From Auanema rhodensis (Eukaryota > Nematoda > Chromadorea > Rhabditida > Rhabditidae): a stretch of 64,000 nt of DNA. The stretch covers positions 19,545,638 through 19,609,637 of the forward strand of contig OZ059900.1 in assembly GCA_964057225.1 (NCBI GenBank), in the 5' to 3' direction. Numbering within the stretch: position 1 is the stretch's first letter; each line of letters starts with the position of its first letter. The translations under genes and the position numbers were made by a program. The notes beneath the pieces were generated by a model. That model had not been told where the DNA came from. It did no database searches and saw only the letters and a program-made list of their open reading frames with translations. This document shows positions 14,001 through 27,039 of the stretch, piece by piece.

Positions 14001-15411
14001 TACTAAAATGAAGCATTTCACATGCTGAACACTAGAAAAATACAAAAACACAGTAATACCCATGAGAAATATTTTATTATGCTGGAAAACCAGTTTTTGG
14101 AAATTTCGCTGTAAACAAGGTTTTGACTTACGATTTCATGTGTTCAAACTCATGCAATGTCAATGAAACCTAGCTCAAAATTGTTCGTACAACGTCTGGT
14201 TCCACTTTCACGACAAAAAAACAGGGGTTAGAAAATTAAGGAAATTAGCATATTCTGAGGGCACGCCCCTTATGGCTAATATTGATTAAATCGATTTTTG
14301 TTCATATGAGTCGTCAAATGCAACGAATTTCAGCGTGTTACATACTAAAATGAAGCATTTCACATGCTGAACACTAGAAAAATACAAAAACACAGTATTT
14401 CCCATGAGAAATATTTTATTATGCTGGAAAACCAGTTTTTGGAAATTTCGCTGTAAACAAGGTTTTGACTTACGATTTCATGTGTTCAAACTCATGCAAT
14501 GTCAATGAAACCTAGCTCAAAATTGTTCGTACAACGTCTAGTTCCACTTTCACGACAAAAAAACAGGGGTTAGAAAATTAAGGAAATTAGCATATTCTGA
14601 GGGCACGCCCCTTATGGCTAATATTGATTAAATCGATTTTTGTTCATATGAGTCGTCAAATGCAACGAATTTCAGCGTGTTACATACTAAAATGAAGCAT
14701 TTTACATGCTGAACACTAGAAAAATACAAAAACACAGTATTTCCCATGAGAAATATTTTATTATGCTGGAAAACCAGTTTTTGGAAATTTCGCTGTAAAC
14801 AAGGTTTTGACTTACGATTTCATGTGTTCAAACTCATGCAATGTCAATGAAACCTAGCTCAAAATTGTTCGTACAACGTCTAGTTCCACTTTCACTACTA
14901 AAAAACAGGGGTTAGAAAATTAAGGAAATTAGCATATTCTGAGGGCACGCCCCTTATGGCTAATATTGATTAAATCGATTTTTGTTCATATGAGTCGTCA
15001 AATGCAACGAATTTCAGCGTGTTACATACTAAAATGAAGCATTTCACATGCTGAACACTAGAAAAATACAAAAACACAGTATTTCCCATGAGAAATATTT
15101 TATTATGCTGGAAAACCAGTTTTTGGAAATTTCGCTGTAAACAAGGTTTTGACTTACGATTTCATGTGTTCAAACTCATGCAATGTCAATGAAACCTAGC
15201 TCAAAATTGTTCGTACAACGTCTGGTTCCACTTTCACGACTAAAAAAAAACAGGGGTTAGAAAATTAAGGAAATTAGCATATTCTGAGGGCACGCCCCTT
15301 ATGGCTAATATTGATTAAATCGATTTTTGTTCATATGAGTCGTCAAATGCAACGAATTTCAGCGTGTTACATACTAAAATGAAGCATTTTACATGCTGAA
15401 CACTAGAAAAA
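2053..15411 (+). repeat. Seven 345-bp monomers with a ctA9 tract instead of cA7
   Basis: After cacga, most copies read c plus seven A before cagg. Copies starting at 2053, 5818, 6847, 8218, 9247, 13012 and 15067 read ct plus nine A (the t lies at 2227, 5992, 7021, 8392, 9421, 13186 and 15241), adding 3 bp. All seven also carry the ctgg variant at phase 158. A related form, ct plus six A with no length change, appears in other copies (for example 1711, 16096, 17122, 18490) and mostly lacks ctgg. The consistent linkage implies one original expansion that spread by copying, rather than repeated slippage. Confidence 0.93.
4792..9591 (+). repeat. Higher-order repeat: seven-monomer 2400-bp unit in tandem duplicate
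   Basis: Monomers starting at 4792, 5134, 5476, 5818, 6163, 6505 and 6847 match in order those starting at 7192, 7534, 7876, 8218, 8563, 8905 and 9247. The succession of subtypes is: cctac/cccttt; taatac with ctgg; plain with tttcac; ctgg with ctA9; ccccct; cctac/cccttt; taatac with ttgtac and ctgg and ctA9. Each unit holds two 345-bp copies, so 5 x 342 + 2 x 345 = 2400. The two units look identical line by line. Agreement stops inside the flanking monomers: the copy at 4450 lacks ctA9, and the copy at 9592 has cgtac where cctac is expected. Confidence 0.93.
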
Positions 15412-18400
15412 TACAAAAACACAGTATTTCCCATGAGAAATATTTTATTATGCTGGAAAACCAGTTTTTGGAAATTTCGCTGTAAACAAGGTTTTGACTT
15501 ACGATTTCATGTGTTCAAACTCATGCAATGTCAATGAAACCTAGCTCAAAATTGTTCGTACAACGTCTAGTTCCACTTTCACGACAAAAAAACAGGGGTT
15601 AGAAAATTAAGGAAATTAGCATATTCTGAGGGCACGCCCCTTATGGCTAATATTGATTAAATCGATTTTTGTTCATATGAGTCGTCAAATGCAACGAATT
15701 TCAGCGTGTTACATACTAAAATGAAGCATTTTACATGCTGAACACTAGAAAAATACAAAAACACAGTAATACCCATGAGAAATATTTTATTATGCTGGAA
15801 AACCAGTTTTTGGAAATTTCGCTGTAAACAAGGATTTGACTTACGATTTCATGTGTTCAAACTCATGCAATGTCAATGAAACCTAGCTCAAAATTGTTAA
15901 TACAATGTCTAGTTCCACTTTCACGACAAAAAAACAGGGGTTAGAAAATTAAGGAAATTAGCATATTCTGAGGGCACGCCCTTTATGGCTAATATTGATT
16001 AAATCGATTTTTGTTCATATGAGTCGTCAAATGCAACGAATTTCAGCGTGTTACATACTAAAATGAAGCATTTTACATGCTGAACACTAGAAAAATACAA
16101 AAACACAGTATTTCCCATGAGAAATATTTTATTATGCTGGAAAACCAGTTTTTGGAAATTTCGCTGTAAACAAGGTTTTGACTTACGATTTCATGTGTTC
16201 AAACTCATGCAATGTCAATGAAACCTAGCTCAAAAATGTTCGTACAACGTCTAGTTCCACTTTCACGACTAAAAAACAGGGGTTAGAAAATTAAGGAAAT
16301 TAGCATATTCTGAGGGCACGCCCCTTATGGCTAATATTGATTAAATCGATTTTTGTTCATATGAGTCGTCAAATGCAACGAATTTCAGCGTGTTACATAC
16401 TAAAATGAAGCATTTTACATGCTGAACACTAGAAAAATACAAAAACACAGTATTTCCCATGAGAAATATTTTATTATGCTGGAAAACCAGTTTTTGGAAA
16501 TTTCGCTGTAAACAAGGTTTTGACTTACGATTTCATGTGTTCAAACTCATGCAATGTCAATGAAACCTAGCTCAAAATTGTTCGTACAACGTCTAGTTCC
16601 ACTTTCACGACAAAAAAACAGGGGTTAGAAAATTAAGGAAATTAGCATATTCTGAGGGCACGCCCCTTATGGCTAATATTGATTAAAGCGATTTTTGTTC
16701 ATATGAGTCGTCAAATGCAACGAATTTCAGCGTGTTACATACTAAAATGAAGCATTTTACATGCTGAACACTAGAAAAATACAAAAACACAGTAATACCC
16801 ATGAGAAATATTTTATTATGCTGGAAAACCAGTTTTTGGAAATTTCGCTGTAAACAAGGTTTTGACTTACGATTTCATGTGTTCAAACTCATGCAATGTC
16901 AATGAAACCTAGCTCAAAATTGTTAATACAATGTCTAGTTCCACTTTCACGACAAAAAAACAGGGGTTAGAAAATTAAGGAAATTAGCATATTCTGAGGG
17001 CACGCCCTTTATGGCTAATATTGATTAAATCGATTTTTGTTCATATGAGTCGTCAAATGCAACGAATTTCAGCGTGTTACATACTAAAATGAAGCATTTT
17101 ACATGCTGAACACTAGAAAAATACAAAAACACAGTATTTCCCATGAGAAATATTTTATTATGCTGGAAAACCAGTTTTTGGAAATTTCGCTGTAAACAAG
17201 GTTTTGACTTACGATTTCATGTGTTCAAACTCATGCAATGTCAATGAAACCTAGCTCAAAATTGTTTGTACAACGTCTAGTTCCACTTTCACGACTAAAA
17301 AACAGGGGTTAGAAAATTAAGGAAATTAGCATATTCTGAGGGCACGCCCCTTATGGCTAATATTGATTAAATCGATTTTTGTTCATATGAGTCGTCAAAT
17401 GCAACGAATTTCAGCGTGTTACATACTAAAATGAAGCATTTCACATGCTGAACACTAGAAAAATACAAAAACACAGTATTTCCCATGAGAAATATTTTAT
17501 TATGCTGGAAAACCAGTTTTTGGAAATTTCGCTGTAAACAAGGTTTTGACTTACGATTTCATGTGTTCAAACTCATGCAATGTCAATGAAACCTAGCTCA
17601 AAATTGTTCGTACAACGTCTGGTTCCACTTTCACGACAAAAAAACAGGGGTTAGAAAATTAAGGAAATTAGCATATTCTGAGGGCACGCCCCTTATGGCT
17701 AATATTGATTAAATCGATTTTTGTTCATATGAGTCGTCAAATGCAACGAATTTCAGCGTGTTACATACTAAAATGAAGCATTTTACATGCTGAACACTAG
17801 AAAAATACAAAAACACAGTATTTCCCATGAGAAATATTTTATTATGCTGGAAAACCAGTTTTTGGAAATTTCGCTGTAAACAAGGTTTTGACTTACGATT
17901 TCATGTGTTCAAACTCATGCAATGTCAATGAAACCTAGCTCAAAATTGTTCGTACAACGTCTAGTTCCACTTTCACGACAAAAAAACAGGGGTTAGAAAA
18001 TTAAGGAAATTAGCATATTCTGAGGGCACGCCCCTTATGGCTAATATTGATTAAATCGATTTTTGTTCATATGAGTCGTCAAATGCAACGAATTTCAGCG
18101 TGTTACATACTAAAATGAAGCATTTTACATGCTGAACACTAGAAAAATACAAAAACACAGTAATACCCATGAGAAATATTTTATTATGCTGGAAAACCAG
18201 TTTTTGGAAATTTCGCTGTAAACAAGGTTTTGACTTACGATTTCATGTGTTCAAACTCATGCAATGTCAATGAAACCTAGCTCAAAATTGTTAATACAAT
18301 GTCTAGTTCCACTTTCACGACAAAAAAACAGGGGTTAGAAAATTAAGGAAATTAGCATATTCTGAGGGCACGCCCTTTATGGCTAATATTGATTAAATCG

Positions 18401-21225
18401 ATTTTTGTTCATATGAGTCGTCAAATGCAACGAATTTCAGCGTGTTACATACTAAAATGAAGCATTTTACATGCTGAACACTAGAAAAATACAAAAACAC
18501 AGTATTTCCCATGAGAAATATTTTATTATGCTGGAAAACCAGTTTTTGGAAATTTCGCTGTAAACAAGGTTTTGACTTACGATTTCATGTGTTCAAACTC
18601 ATGCAATGTCAATGAAACCTAGCTCAAAATTGTTCGTACAACGTCTAGTTCCACTTTCACGACTAAAAAACAGGGGTTAGAAAATTAAGGAAATTAGCAT
18701 ATTCTGAGGGCACGCCCCTTATGGCTAATATTGATTAAATCGATTTTTGTTCATATGAGTCGTCAAATGCAACGAATTTCAGCGTGTTACATACTAAAAT
18801 GAAGCATTTTACATGCTGAACACTAGAAAAATACAAAAACACAGTATTTCCCATGAGAAATATTTTATTATGCTGGAAAACCAGTTTTTGGAAATTTCGC
18901 TGTAAACAAGGTTTTGACTTACGATTTCATGTGTTCAAACTCATGCAATGTCAATGAAACCTAGCTCAAAATTGTTCGTACAACGTCTAGTTCCACTTTC
19001 ACGACAAAAAAACAGGGGTTAGAAAATTAAGGAAATTAGCATATTCTGAGGGCACGCCCCTTATGGCTAATATTGATTAAATCGATTTTTGTTCATATGA
19101 GTCGTCAAATGCAACGAATTTCAGCGTGTTACATACTAAAATGAAGCATTTTACATGCTGAACACTAGAAAAATACAAAAACACAGTAATACCCATGAGA
19201 AATATTTTATTATGCTGGAAAACCAGTTTTTGGAAATTTCGCTGTAAACAAGGTTTTGACTTACGATTTCATGTGTTCAAACTCATGCAATGTCAATGAA
19301 ACCTAGCTCAAAATTGTTAATACAATGTCTAGTTCCACTTTCACGACAAAAAAACAGGGGTTAGAAAATTAAGGAAATTAGCATATTCTGAGGGCACGCC
19401 CTTTATGGCTAATATTGATTAAATCGATTTTTGTTCATATGAGTCGTCAAATGCAACGAATTTCAGCGTGTTACATACTAAAATGAAGCATTTTACATGC
19501 TGAACACTAGAAAAATACAAAAACACAGTATTTCCCATGAGAAATATTTTATTATGCTGGAAAACCAGTTTTTGGAAATTTCGCTGTAAACAAGGTTTTG
19601 ACTTACGATTTCATGTGTTCAAACTCATGCAATGTCAATGAAACCTAGCTCAAAATTGTTCGTACAACGTCTAGTTCCACTTTCACGACTAAAAAACAGG
19701 GGTTAGAAAATTAAGGAAAATAGCATATTCTGAGGGCACGCCCCTTATGGCTAATATTGATTAAATCGATTTTTGTTCATATGAGTCGTCAAATGCAACG
19801 AATTTCAGCGTGTTACATACTAAAATGAAGCATTTCACATGCTGAACACTAGAAAAATACAAAAACACAGTATTTCCCATGAGAAATATTTTATTATGCT
19901 GGAAAACCAGTTTTTGGAAATTTCGCTGTAAACAAGGTTTTGACTTACGATTTCATGTGTTCAAACTCATGCAATGTCAATGAAACCTAGCTCAAAATTG
20001 TTCGTACAACGTCTGGTTCCACTTTCACGACAAAAAAACAGGGGTTAGAAAATTAAGGAAATTAGCATATTCTGAGGGCACGCCCCTTATGGCTAATATT
20101 GATTAAATCGATTTTTGTTCATATGAGTCGTCAAATGCAACGAATTTCAGCGTGTTACATACTAAAATGAAGCATTTTACATGCTGAACACTAGAAAAAT
20201 ACAAAAACACAGTATTTCCCATGAGAAATATTTTATTATGCTGGAAAACCAGTTTTTGGAAATTTCGCTGTAAACAAGGTTTTGACTTACGATTTCATGT
20301 GTTCAAACTCATGCAATGTCAATGAAACCTAGCTCAAAATTGTTCGTACAACGTCTAGTTCCACTTTCACGACAAAAAAACAGGGGTTAGAAAATTAAGG
20401 AAATTAGCATATTCTGAGGGCACGCCCCTTATGGCTAATATTGATTAAATCGATTTTTGTTCATATGAGTCGTCAAATGCAACGAATTTCAGCGTGTTAC
20501 ATACTAAAATGAAGCATTTTACATGCTGAACACTAGAAAAATACAAAAACACAGTAATACCCATGAGAAATATTTTATTATGCTGGAAAACCAGTTTTTG
20601 GAAATTTCGCTGTAAACAAGGTTTTGACTTACGATTTCATGTGTTCAAACTCATGCAATGTCAATGAAACCTAGCTCAAAATTGTTAATACAATGTCTAG
20701 TTCCACTTTCACGACAAAAAAACAGGGGTTAGAAAATTAAGGAAATTAGCATATTCTGAGGGCACGCCCTTTATGGCTAATATTGATTAAATCGATTTTT
20801 GTTCATATGAGTCGTCAAATGCAACGAATTTCAGCGTGTTACATACTAAAATGAAGCATTTTACATGCTGAACACTAGAAAAATACAAAAACACAGTATT
20901 TCCCATGAGAAATATTTTATTATGCTGGAAAACCAGTTTTTGGAAATTTCGCTGTAAACAAGGTTTTGACTTACGATTTCATGTGTTCAAACTCATGCAA
21001 TGTCAATGAAACCTAGCTCAAAATTGTTCGTACAACGTCTAGTTCCACTTTCACGACTAAAAAACAGGGGTTAGAAAATTAAGGAAATTAGCATATTCTG
21101 AGGGCACGCCCCTTATGGCTAATATTGATTAAATCGATTTTTGTTCATATGAGTCGTCAAATGCAACGAATTTCAGCGTGTTACATACTAAAATGAAGCA
21201 TTTTACATGCTGAACACTAGAAAAA
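15412..21225 (+). repeat. Higher-order repeat: three-monomer 1026-bp rhythm, partly overwritten
   Basis: Triplets of plain monomer, then taatac/aatac/cccttt monomer, then ctA6 monomer recur at 15412-16437, 16438-17463, 17806-18831, 18832-19857 and 20200-21225. A single ctgg monomer is interposed at 17464 and again at 19858, after a ctA6 copy ending in tttcac. The interposed copies lie seven monomers (2394 bp) apart. The triplet therefore sits within a longer seven-monomer frame (3+3+1), as expected of unequal exchange. Small private changes mark some copies, for example aaggatttgac near 15830 and aaagcg near 16686. Confidence 0.85.
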
Positions 21226-22935
21226 TACAAAAACACAGTATTTCCCATGAGAAATATTTTATTATGCTGGAAAACCAGTTTTTGGAAATTTCGCTGTAAA
21301 CAAGGTTTTGACTTACGATTTCATGTGTTCAAACTCATGCAATGTCAATGAAACCCAGCTCAAAATTGTTCGTACAACGTCTAGTTCCACTTTCACGACA
21401 AAAAAACAGGGGTTAGAAAATTAAGGAAATTAGCATATTCTGAGGGCACGCCCCTTATGGCTAATATTGATTAAATCGATTTTTGTTCATATGAGTCGTC
21501 AAATGCAACGAATTTCAGCGTGTTACATACTAAAATGAAGCATTTTACATGCTGAACACTAGAAAAATACAAAAACACAGTATTTCTCATGAGAAATATT
21601 TTATTATGCTGGAAAACCAGTTTTTGGAAATTTCGCTGTAAACAAGGTTTTGACTTACGATTTCATGTGTTCAAACTCATGCAATGTCAATGAAACCCAG
21701 CTCAAAATTGTTCGTACAACGTCTAGTTCCACTTTCACGACAAAAAAACAGGGGTTAGAAAATTAAGGAAATTAGCATATTCTGAGGGCACGCCCCTTAT
21801 GGCTAATATTGATTAAATCGATTTTTGTTCATATGAGTCGTCAAATGCAACGAATTTCAGCGTGTTACATACTAAAATGAAGCATTTTACATGCTGAACA
21901 CTAGAAAAATACAAAAACACAGTATTTCCCATGAGAAATATTTTATTATGCTGGAAAACCAGTTTTTGGAAATTTCGCTGTAAACAAGGTTTTGACTTAC
22001 GATTTCATGTGTTCAAACTCATGCAATGTCAATGAAACCTAGCTCAAAATTGTTCGTACAACGTCTAGTTCCACTTTCACGACAAAAAAACAGGGGTTAG
22101 AAAATTAAGGAAATTAGCATATTCTGAGGGCACGCCCCTTATGGCTAATATTGATTAAATCGATTTTTGTTCATATGAGTCGTCAAATGCAACGAATTTC
22201 AGCGTGTTACATACTAAAATGAAGCATTTCACATGCTGAACACTAGAAAAATACAAAAACACAGTAATACCCATGAGAAATATTTTATTATGCTGGAAAA
22301 CCAGTTTTTGGAAATTTCGCTGTAAACAAGGTTTTGACTTACGATTTCATGTGTTCAAACTCATGCAATGTCAATGAAACCCAGCTCAAAATTGTTCGTA
22401 CAACGTCTAGTTCCACTTTCACGACAAAAAAACAGGGGTTAGAAAATTAAGGAAATTAGCATATTCTGAGGGCACGCCCCTTATGGCTAATATTGATTAA
22501 ATCGATTTTTGTTCATATGAGTCGTCAAATGCAACGAATTTCAGCGTGTTACATACTAAAATGAAGCATTTTACATGCTGAACACTAGAAAAATACAAAA
22601 ACACAGTATTTCCCATGAGAAATATTTTATTATGCTGGAAAACCAGTTTTTGGAAATTTCGCTGTAAACAAGGTTTTGACTTACGATTTCATGTGTTCAA
22701 ACTCATGCAATGTCAATGAATCCTAGCTCAAAATTGTTCGTACAACGTCTAGTTCCACTTTCACGACAAAAAAACAGGGGTTAGAAAATTAAGGAAATTA
22801 GCATATTCTGAGGGCACGCCCCTTATGGCTAATATTGATTAAATCGATTTTTGTTCATATGAGTCGTCAAATGCAACGAATTTCAGCGTGTTACATACTA
22901 AAATGAAGCATTTCACATGCTGAACACTAGAAAAA

Positions 22936-25900
22936 TACAAAAACACAGTAATACCCATGAGAAATATTTTATTATGCTGGAAAACCAGTTTTTGGAAATT
23001 TCGCTGTAAACAAGGTTTTGACTTACGATTTCATGTGTTCAAACTCATGCAATGTCAATGAAACCTAGCTCAAAATTGTTCGTACAACGTCTAGTTCCAC
23101 TTTCACGACAAAAAAACAGGGGTTAGAAAATTAAGGAAATTAGCATATTCTGAGGGCACGCCCCTTATGGCTAATATTGATTAAATCGATTTTTGTTCAT
23201 ATGATTCGTCAAATGCAACGAATTTCAGCGTGTTACATACTAAAATGAACCATTTTACATGCTGAACACTAGAAAAATACAAAAACACAGTAATACCCAT
23301 GAGAAATATTTTATTATGCTGGAAAACCAGTTTTTGGAAATTTCGCTGTAAACAAGGTTTTGACTTACGATTTCATGTGTTCAAACTCATGCAATGTCAA
23401 TGAAACCTAGCTCAAAATTGTTAATACAATGTCTAGTTCCACTTTCACGACAAAAAAACAGGGGTTAGAAAATTAAGGAAATTAGCATATTCTGAGGGCA
23501 CGCCCTTTATGGCTAATATTGATTAAATCGATTTTTGTTCATATGAGTCGTCAAATGCAACGAATTTCAGCGTGTTACATACTAAAATGAAGCATTTTAC
23601 ATGCTGAACACTAGAAAAATACAAAAACACAGTATTTCCCATGAGAAATATTTTATTATGCTGGAAAACCAGTTTTTGGAAATTTCGCTGTAAACAAGGT
23701 TTTGACTTACGATTTCATGTGTTCAAACTCATGCAATGTCAATGAAACCTAGCTCAAAATTGTTCGTACAACGTCTAGTTCCACTTTCACGACTAAAAAA
23801 CAGGGGTTAGAAAATTAAGGAAATTAGCATATTCTGAGGGCACGCCCCTTATGGCTAATATTGATTAAATCGATTTTTGTTCATATGAGTCGTCAAATGC
23901 AACGAATTTCAGCGTGTTACATACTAAAATGAAGCATTTTACATGCTGAACACTAGAAAAATACAAAAACACAGTATTTCCCATGAGAAATATTTTATTA
24001 TGCTGGAAAACCAGTTTTTGGAAATTTCGCTGTAAACAAGGTTTTGACTTACGATTTCATGTGTTCAAACTCATGCAATGTCAATGAAACCCAGCTCAAA
24101 ATTGTTCGTACAACGTCTAGTTCCACTTTCACGACAAAAAAACAGGGGTTAGAAAATTAAGGAAATTAGCATATTCTGAGGGCACGCCCCTTATGGCTAA
24201 TATTGATTAAATCGATTTTTGTTCATATGAGTCGTCAAATGCAACGAATTTCAGCGTGTTACATACTAAAATGAAGCATTTTACATGCTGAACACTAGAA
24301 AAATACAAAAACACAGTATTTCCCATGAGAAATATTTTATTATGCTGGAAAACCAGTTTTTGGAAATTTCGCTGTAAACAAGGTTTTGACTTACGATTTC
24401 ATGTGTTCAAACTCATGCAATGTCAATGAAACCTAGCTCAAAATTGTTCCTACAACGTCTAGTTCCACTTTCACGACAAAAAAACAGGGGTTAGAAAATT
24501 AAGGAAATTAGCATATTCTGAGGGCACGCCCTTTATGGCTAATATTGATTAAATCGATTTTTGTTCATATGAGTCGTCAAATGCAACGAATTTCAGCGTG
24601 TTACATACTAAAATGAAGCATTTTACATGCTGAACACTAGAAAAATACAAAAACACAGTATTTCTCATGAGAAATATTTTATTATGCTGGAAAACCAGTT
24701 TTTGGAAATTTCGCTGTAAACAAGGTTTTGACTTACGATTTCATGTGTTCAAACTCATGCAATGTCAATGAAACCCAGCTCAAAATTGTTCGTACAACGT
24801 CTAGTTCCACTTTCACGACAAAAAAACAGGGGTTAGAAAATTAAGGAAATTAGCATATTCTGAGGGCACGCCCCTTATGGCTAATATTGATTAAATCGAT
24901 TTTTGTTCATATGAGTCGTCAAATGCAACGAATTTCAGCGTGTTACATACTAAAATGAAGCATTTTACATGCTGAACACTAGAAAAATACAAAAACACAG
25001 TATTTCCCATGAGAAATATTTTATTATGCTGGAAAACCAGTTTTTGGAAATTTCGCTGTAAACAAGGTTTTGACTTACGATTTCATTTGTTCAAACTCAT
25101 GCAATGTCAATGAAACCTAGCTCAAAATTGTTCGTACAACGTCTAGTTCCACTTTCACGACAAAAAAACAGGGGTTAGAAAATTAAGGAAATTAGCATAT
25201 TCTGAGGGCACGCCCCTTATGGCTAATATTGATTAAATCGATTTTTGTTCATATGAGTCGTCAAATGCAACGAATTTCAGCGTGTTACATACTAAAATGA
25301 AGCATTTCACATGCTGAACACTAGAAAAATACAAAAACACAGTAATACCCATGAGAAATATTTTATTATGCTGGAAAACCAGTTTTTGGAAATTTCGCTG
25401 TAAACAAGGTTTTGACTTACGATTTCATGTGTTCAAACTCATGCAATGTCAATGAAACCTAGCTCAAAATTGTTCGTACAACGTCTAGTTCCACTTTCAC
25501 GACAAAAAAACAGGGGTTAGAAAATTAAGGAAATTAGCATATTCTGAGGGCACGCCCCTTATGGCTAATATTGATTAAATCGATTTTTGTTCATATGATT
25601 CGTCAAATGCAACGAATTTCAGCGTGTTACATACTAAAATGAACCATTTTACATGCTGAACACTAGAAAAATACAAAAACACAGTAATGCCCATGAGAAA
25701 TATTTTATTATGCTGGAAAACCAGTTTTTGGAAATTTCGCTGTAAACAAGGTTTTGACTTACGATTTCATGTGTTCAAACTCATGCAATGTCAATGAAAC
25801 CTAGCTCAAAATTGTTAATACAATGTCTAGTTCCACTTTCACGACAAAAAAACAGGGGTTAGAAAATTAAGGAAATTAGCATATTCTGAGGGCACGCCCT

Positions 25901-27039
25901 TTATGGCTAATATTGATTAAATCGATTTTTGTTCATATGAGTCGTCAAATGCAACGAATTTCAGCGTGTTACATACTAAAATGAAGCATTTTACATGCTG
26001 AACACTAGAAAAATACAAAAACACAGTATTTCCCATGAGAAATATTTTATTATGCTGGAAAACCAGTTTTTGGAAATTTCGCTGTAAACAAGGTTTTGAC
26101 TTACGATTTCATGTGTTCAAACTCATGCAATGTCAATGAAACCTAGCTCAAAATTGTTCGTACAACGTCTAGTTCCACTTTCACGACTAAAAAACAGGGG
26201 TTAGAAAATTAAGGAAATTAGCATATTCTGAGGGCACGCCCCTTATGGCTAATATTGATTAAATCGATTTTTGTTCATATGAGTCGTCAAATGCAACGAA
26301 TTTCAGCGTGTTACATACTAAAATGAAGCATTTTACATGCTGAACACTAGAAAAATACAAAAACACAGTATTTCCCATGAGAAATATTTTATTATGCTGG
26401 AAAACCAGTTTTTGGAAATTTCGCTGTAAACAAGGTTTTGACTTACGATTTCATGTGTTCAAACTCATGCAATGTCAATGAAACCCAGCTCAAAATTGTT
26501 CGTACAACGTCTAGTTCCACTTTCACGACAAAAAAACAGGGGTTAGAAAATTAAGGAAATTAGCATATTCTGAGGGCACGCCCCTTATGGCTAATATTGA
26601 TTAAATCGATTTTTGTTCATATGAGTCGTCAAATGCAACGAATTTCAGCGTGTTACATACTAAAATGAAGCATTTTACATGCTGAACACTAGAAAAATAC
26701 AAAAACACAGTATTTCCCATGAGAAATATTTTATTATGCTGGAAAACCAGTTTTTGGAAATTTCGCTGTAAACAAGGTTTTGACTTACGATTTCATGTGT
26801 TCAAACTCATGCAATGTCAATGAAACCTAGCTCAAAATTGTTCCTACAACGTCTAGTTCCACTTTCACGACAAAAAAACAGGGGTTAGAAAATTAAGGAA
26901 ATTAGCATATTCTGAGGGCACGCCCTTTATGGCTAATATTGATTAAATCGGTTTTTGTTCATATGAGTCGTCAAATGCAACGAATTTCAGCGTGTTACAT
27001 ACTAAAATGAAGCATTTCACATGCTGAACACTAGAAAAA
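22936..27039 (+). repeat. Higher-order repeat: seven-monomer 2394-bp unit, second copy incomplete
   Basis: The monomer at 22936 has two private changes, atgattcg (t at 23205) and gaaccatt. Both reappear in the monomer at 25330 (t at 25599), 2394 bp later. The four monomers that follow also agree in order: aatac/cccttt (23278, 25672), ctA6 (23620, 26014), cccagc (23962, 26356) and cctac/cccttt (24304, 26698). The match fades at the sixth monomer: 24646 has tatttctc and cccagc, while 27040 is plain. About 1.7 kb is therefore shared at this spacing. Confidence 0.88.
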
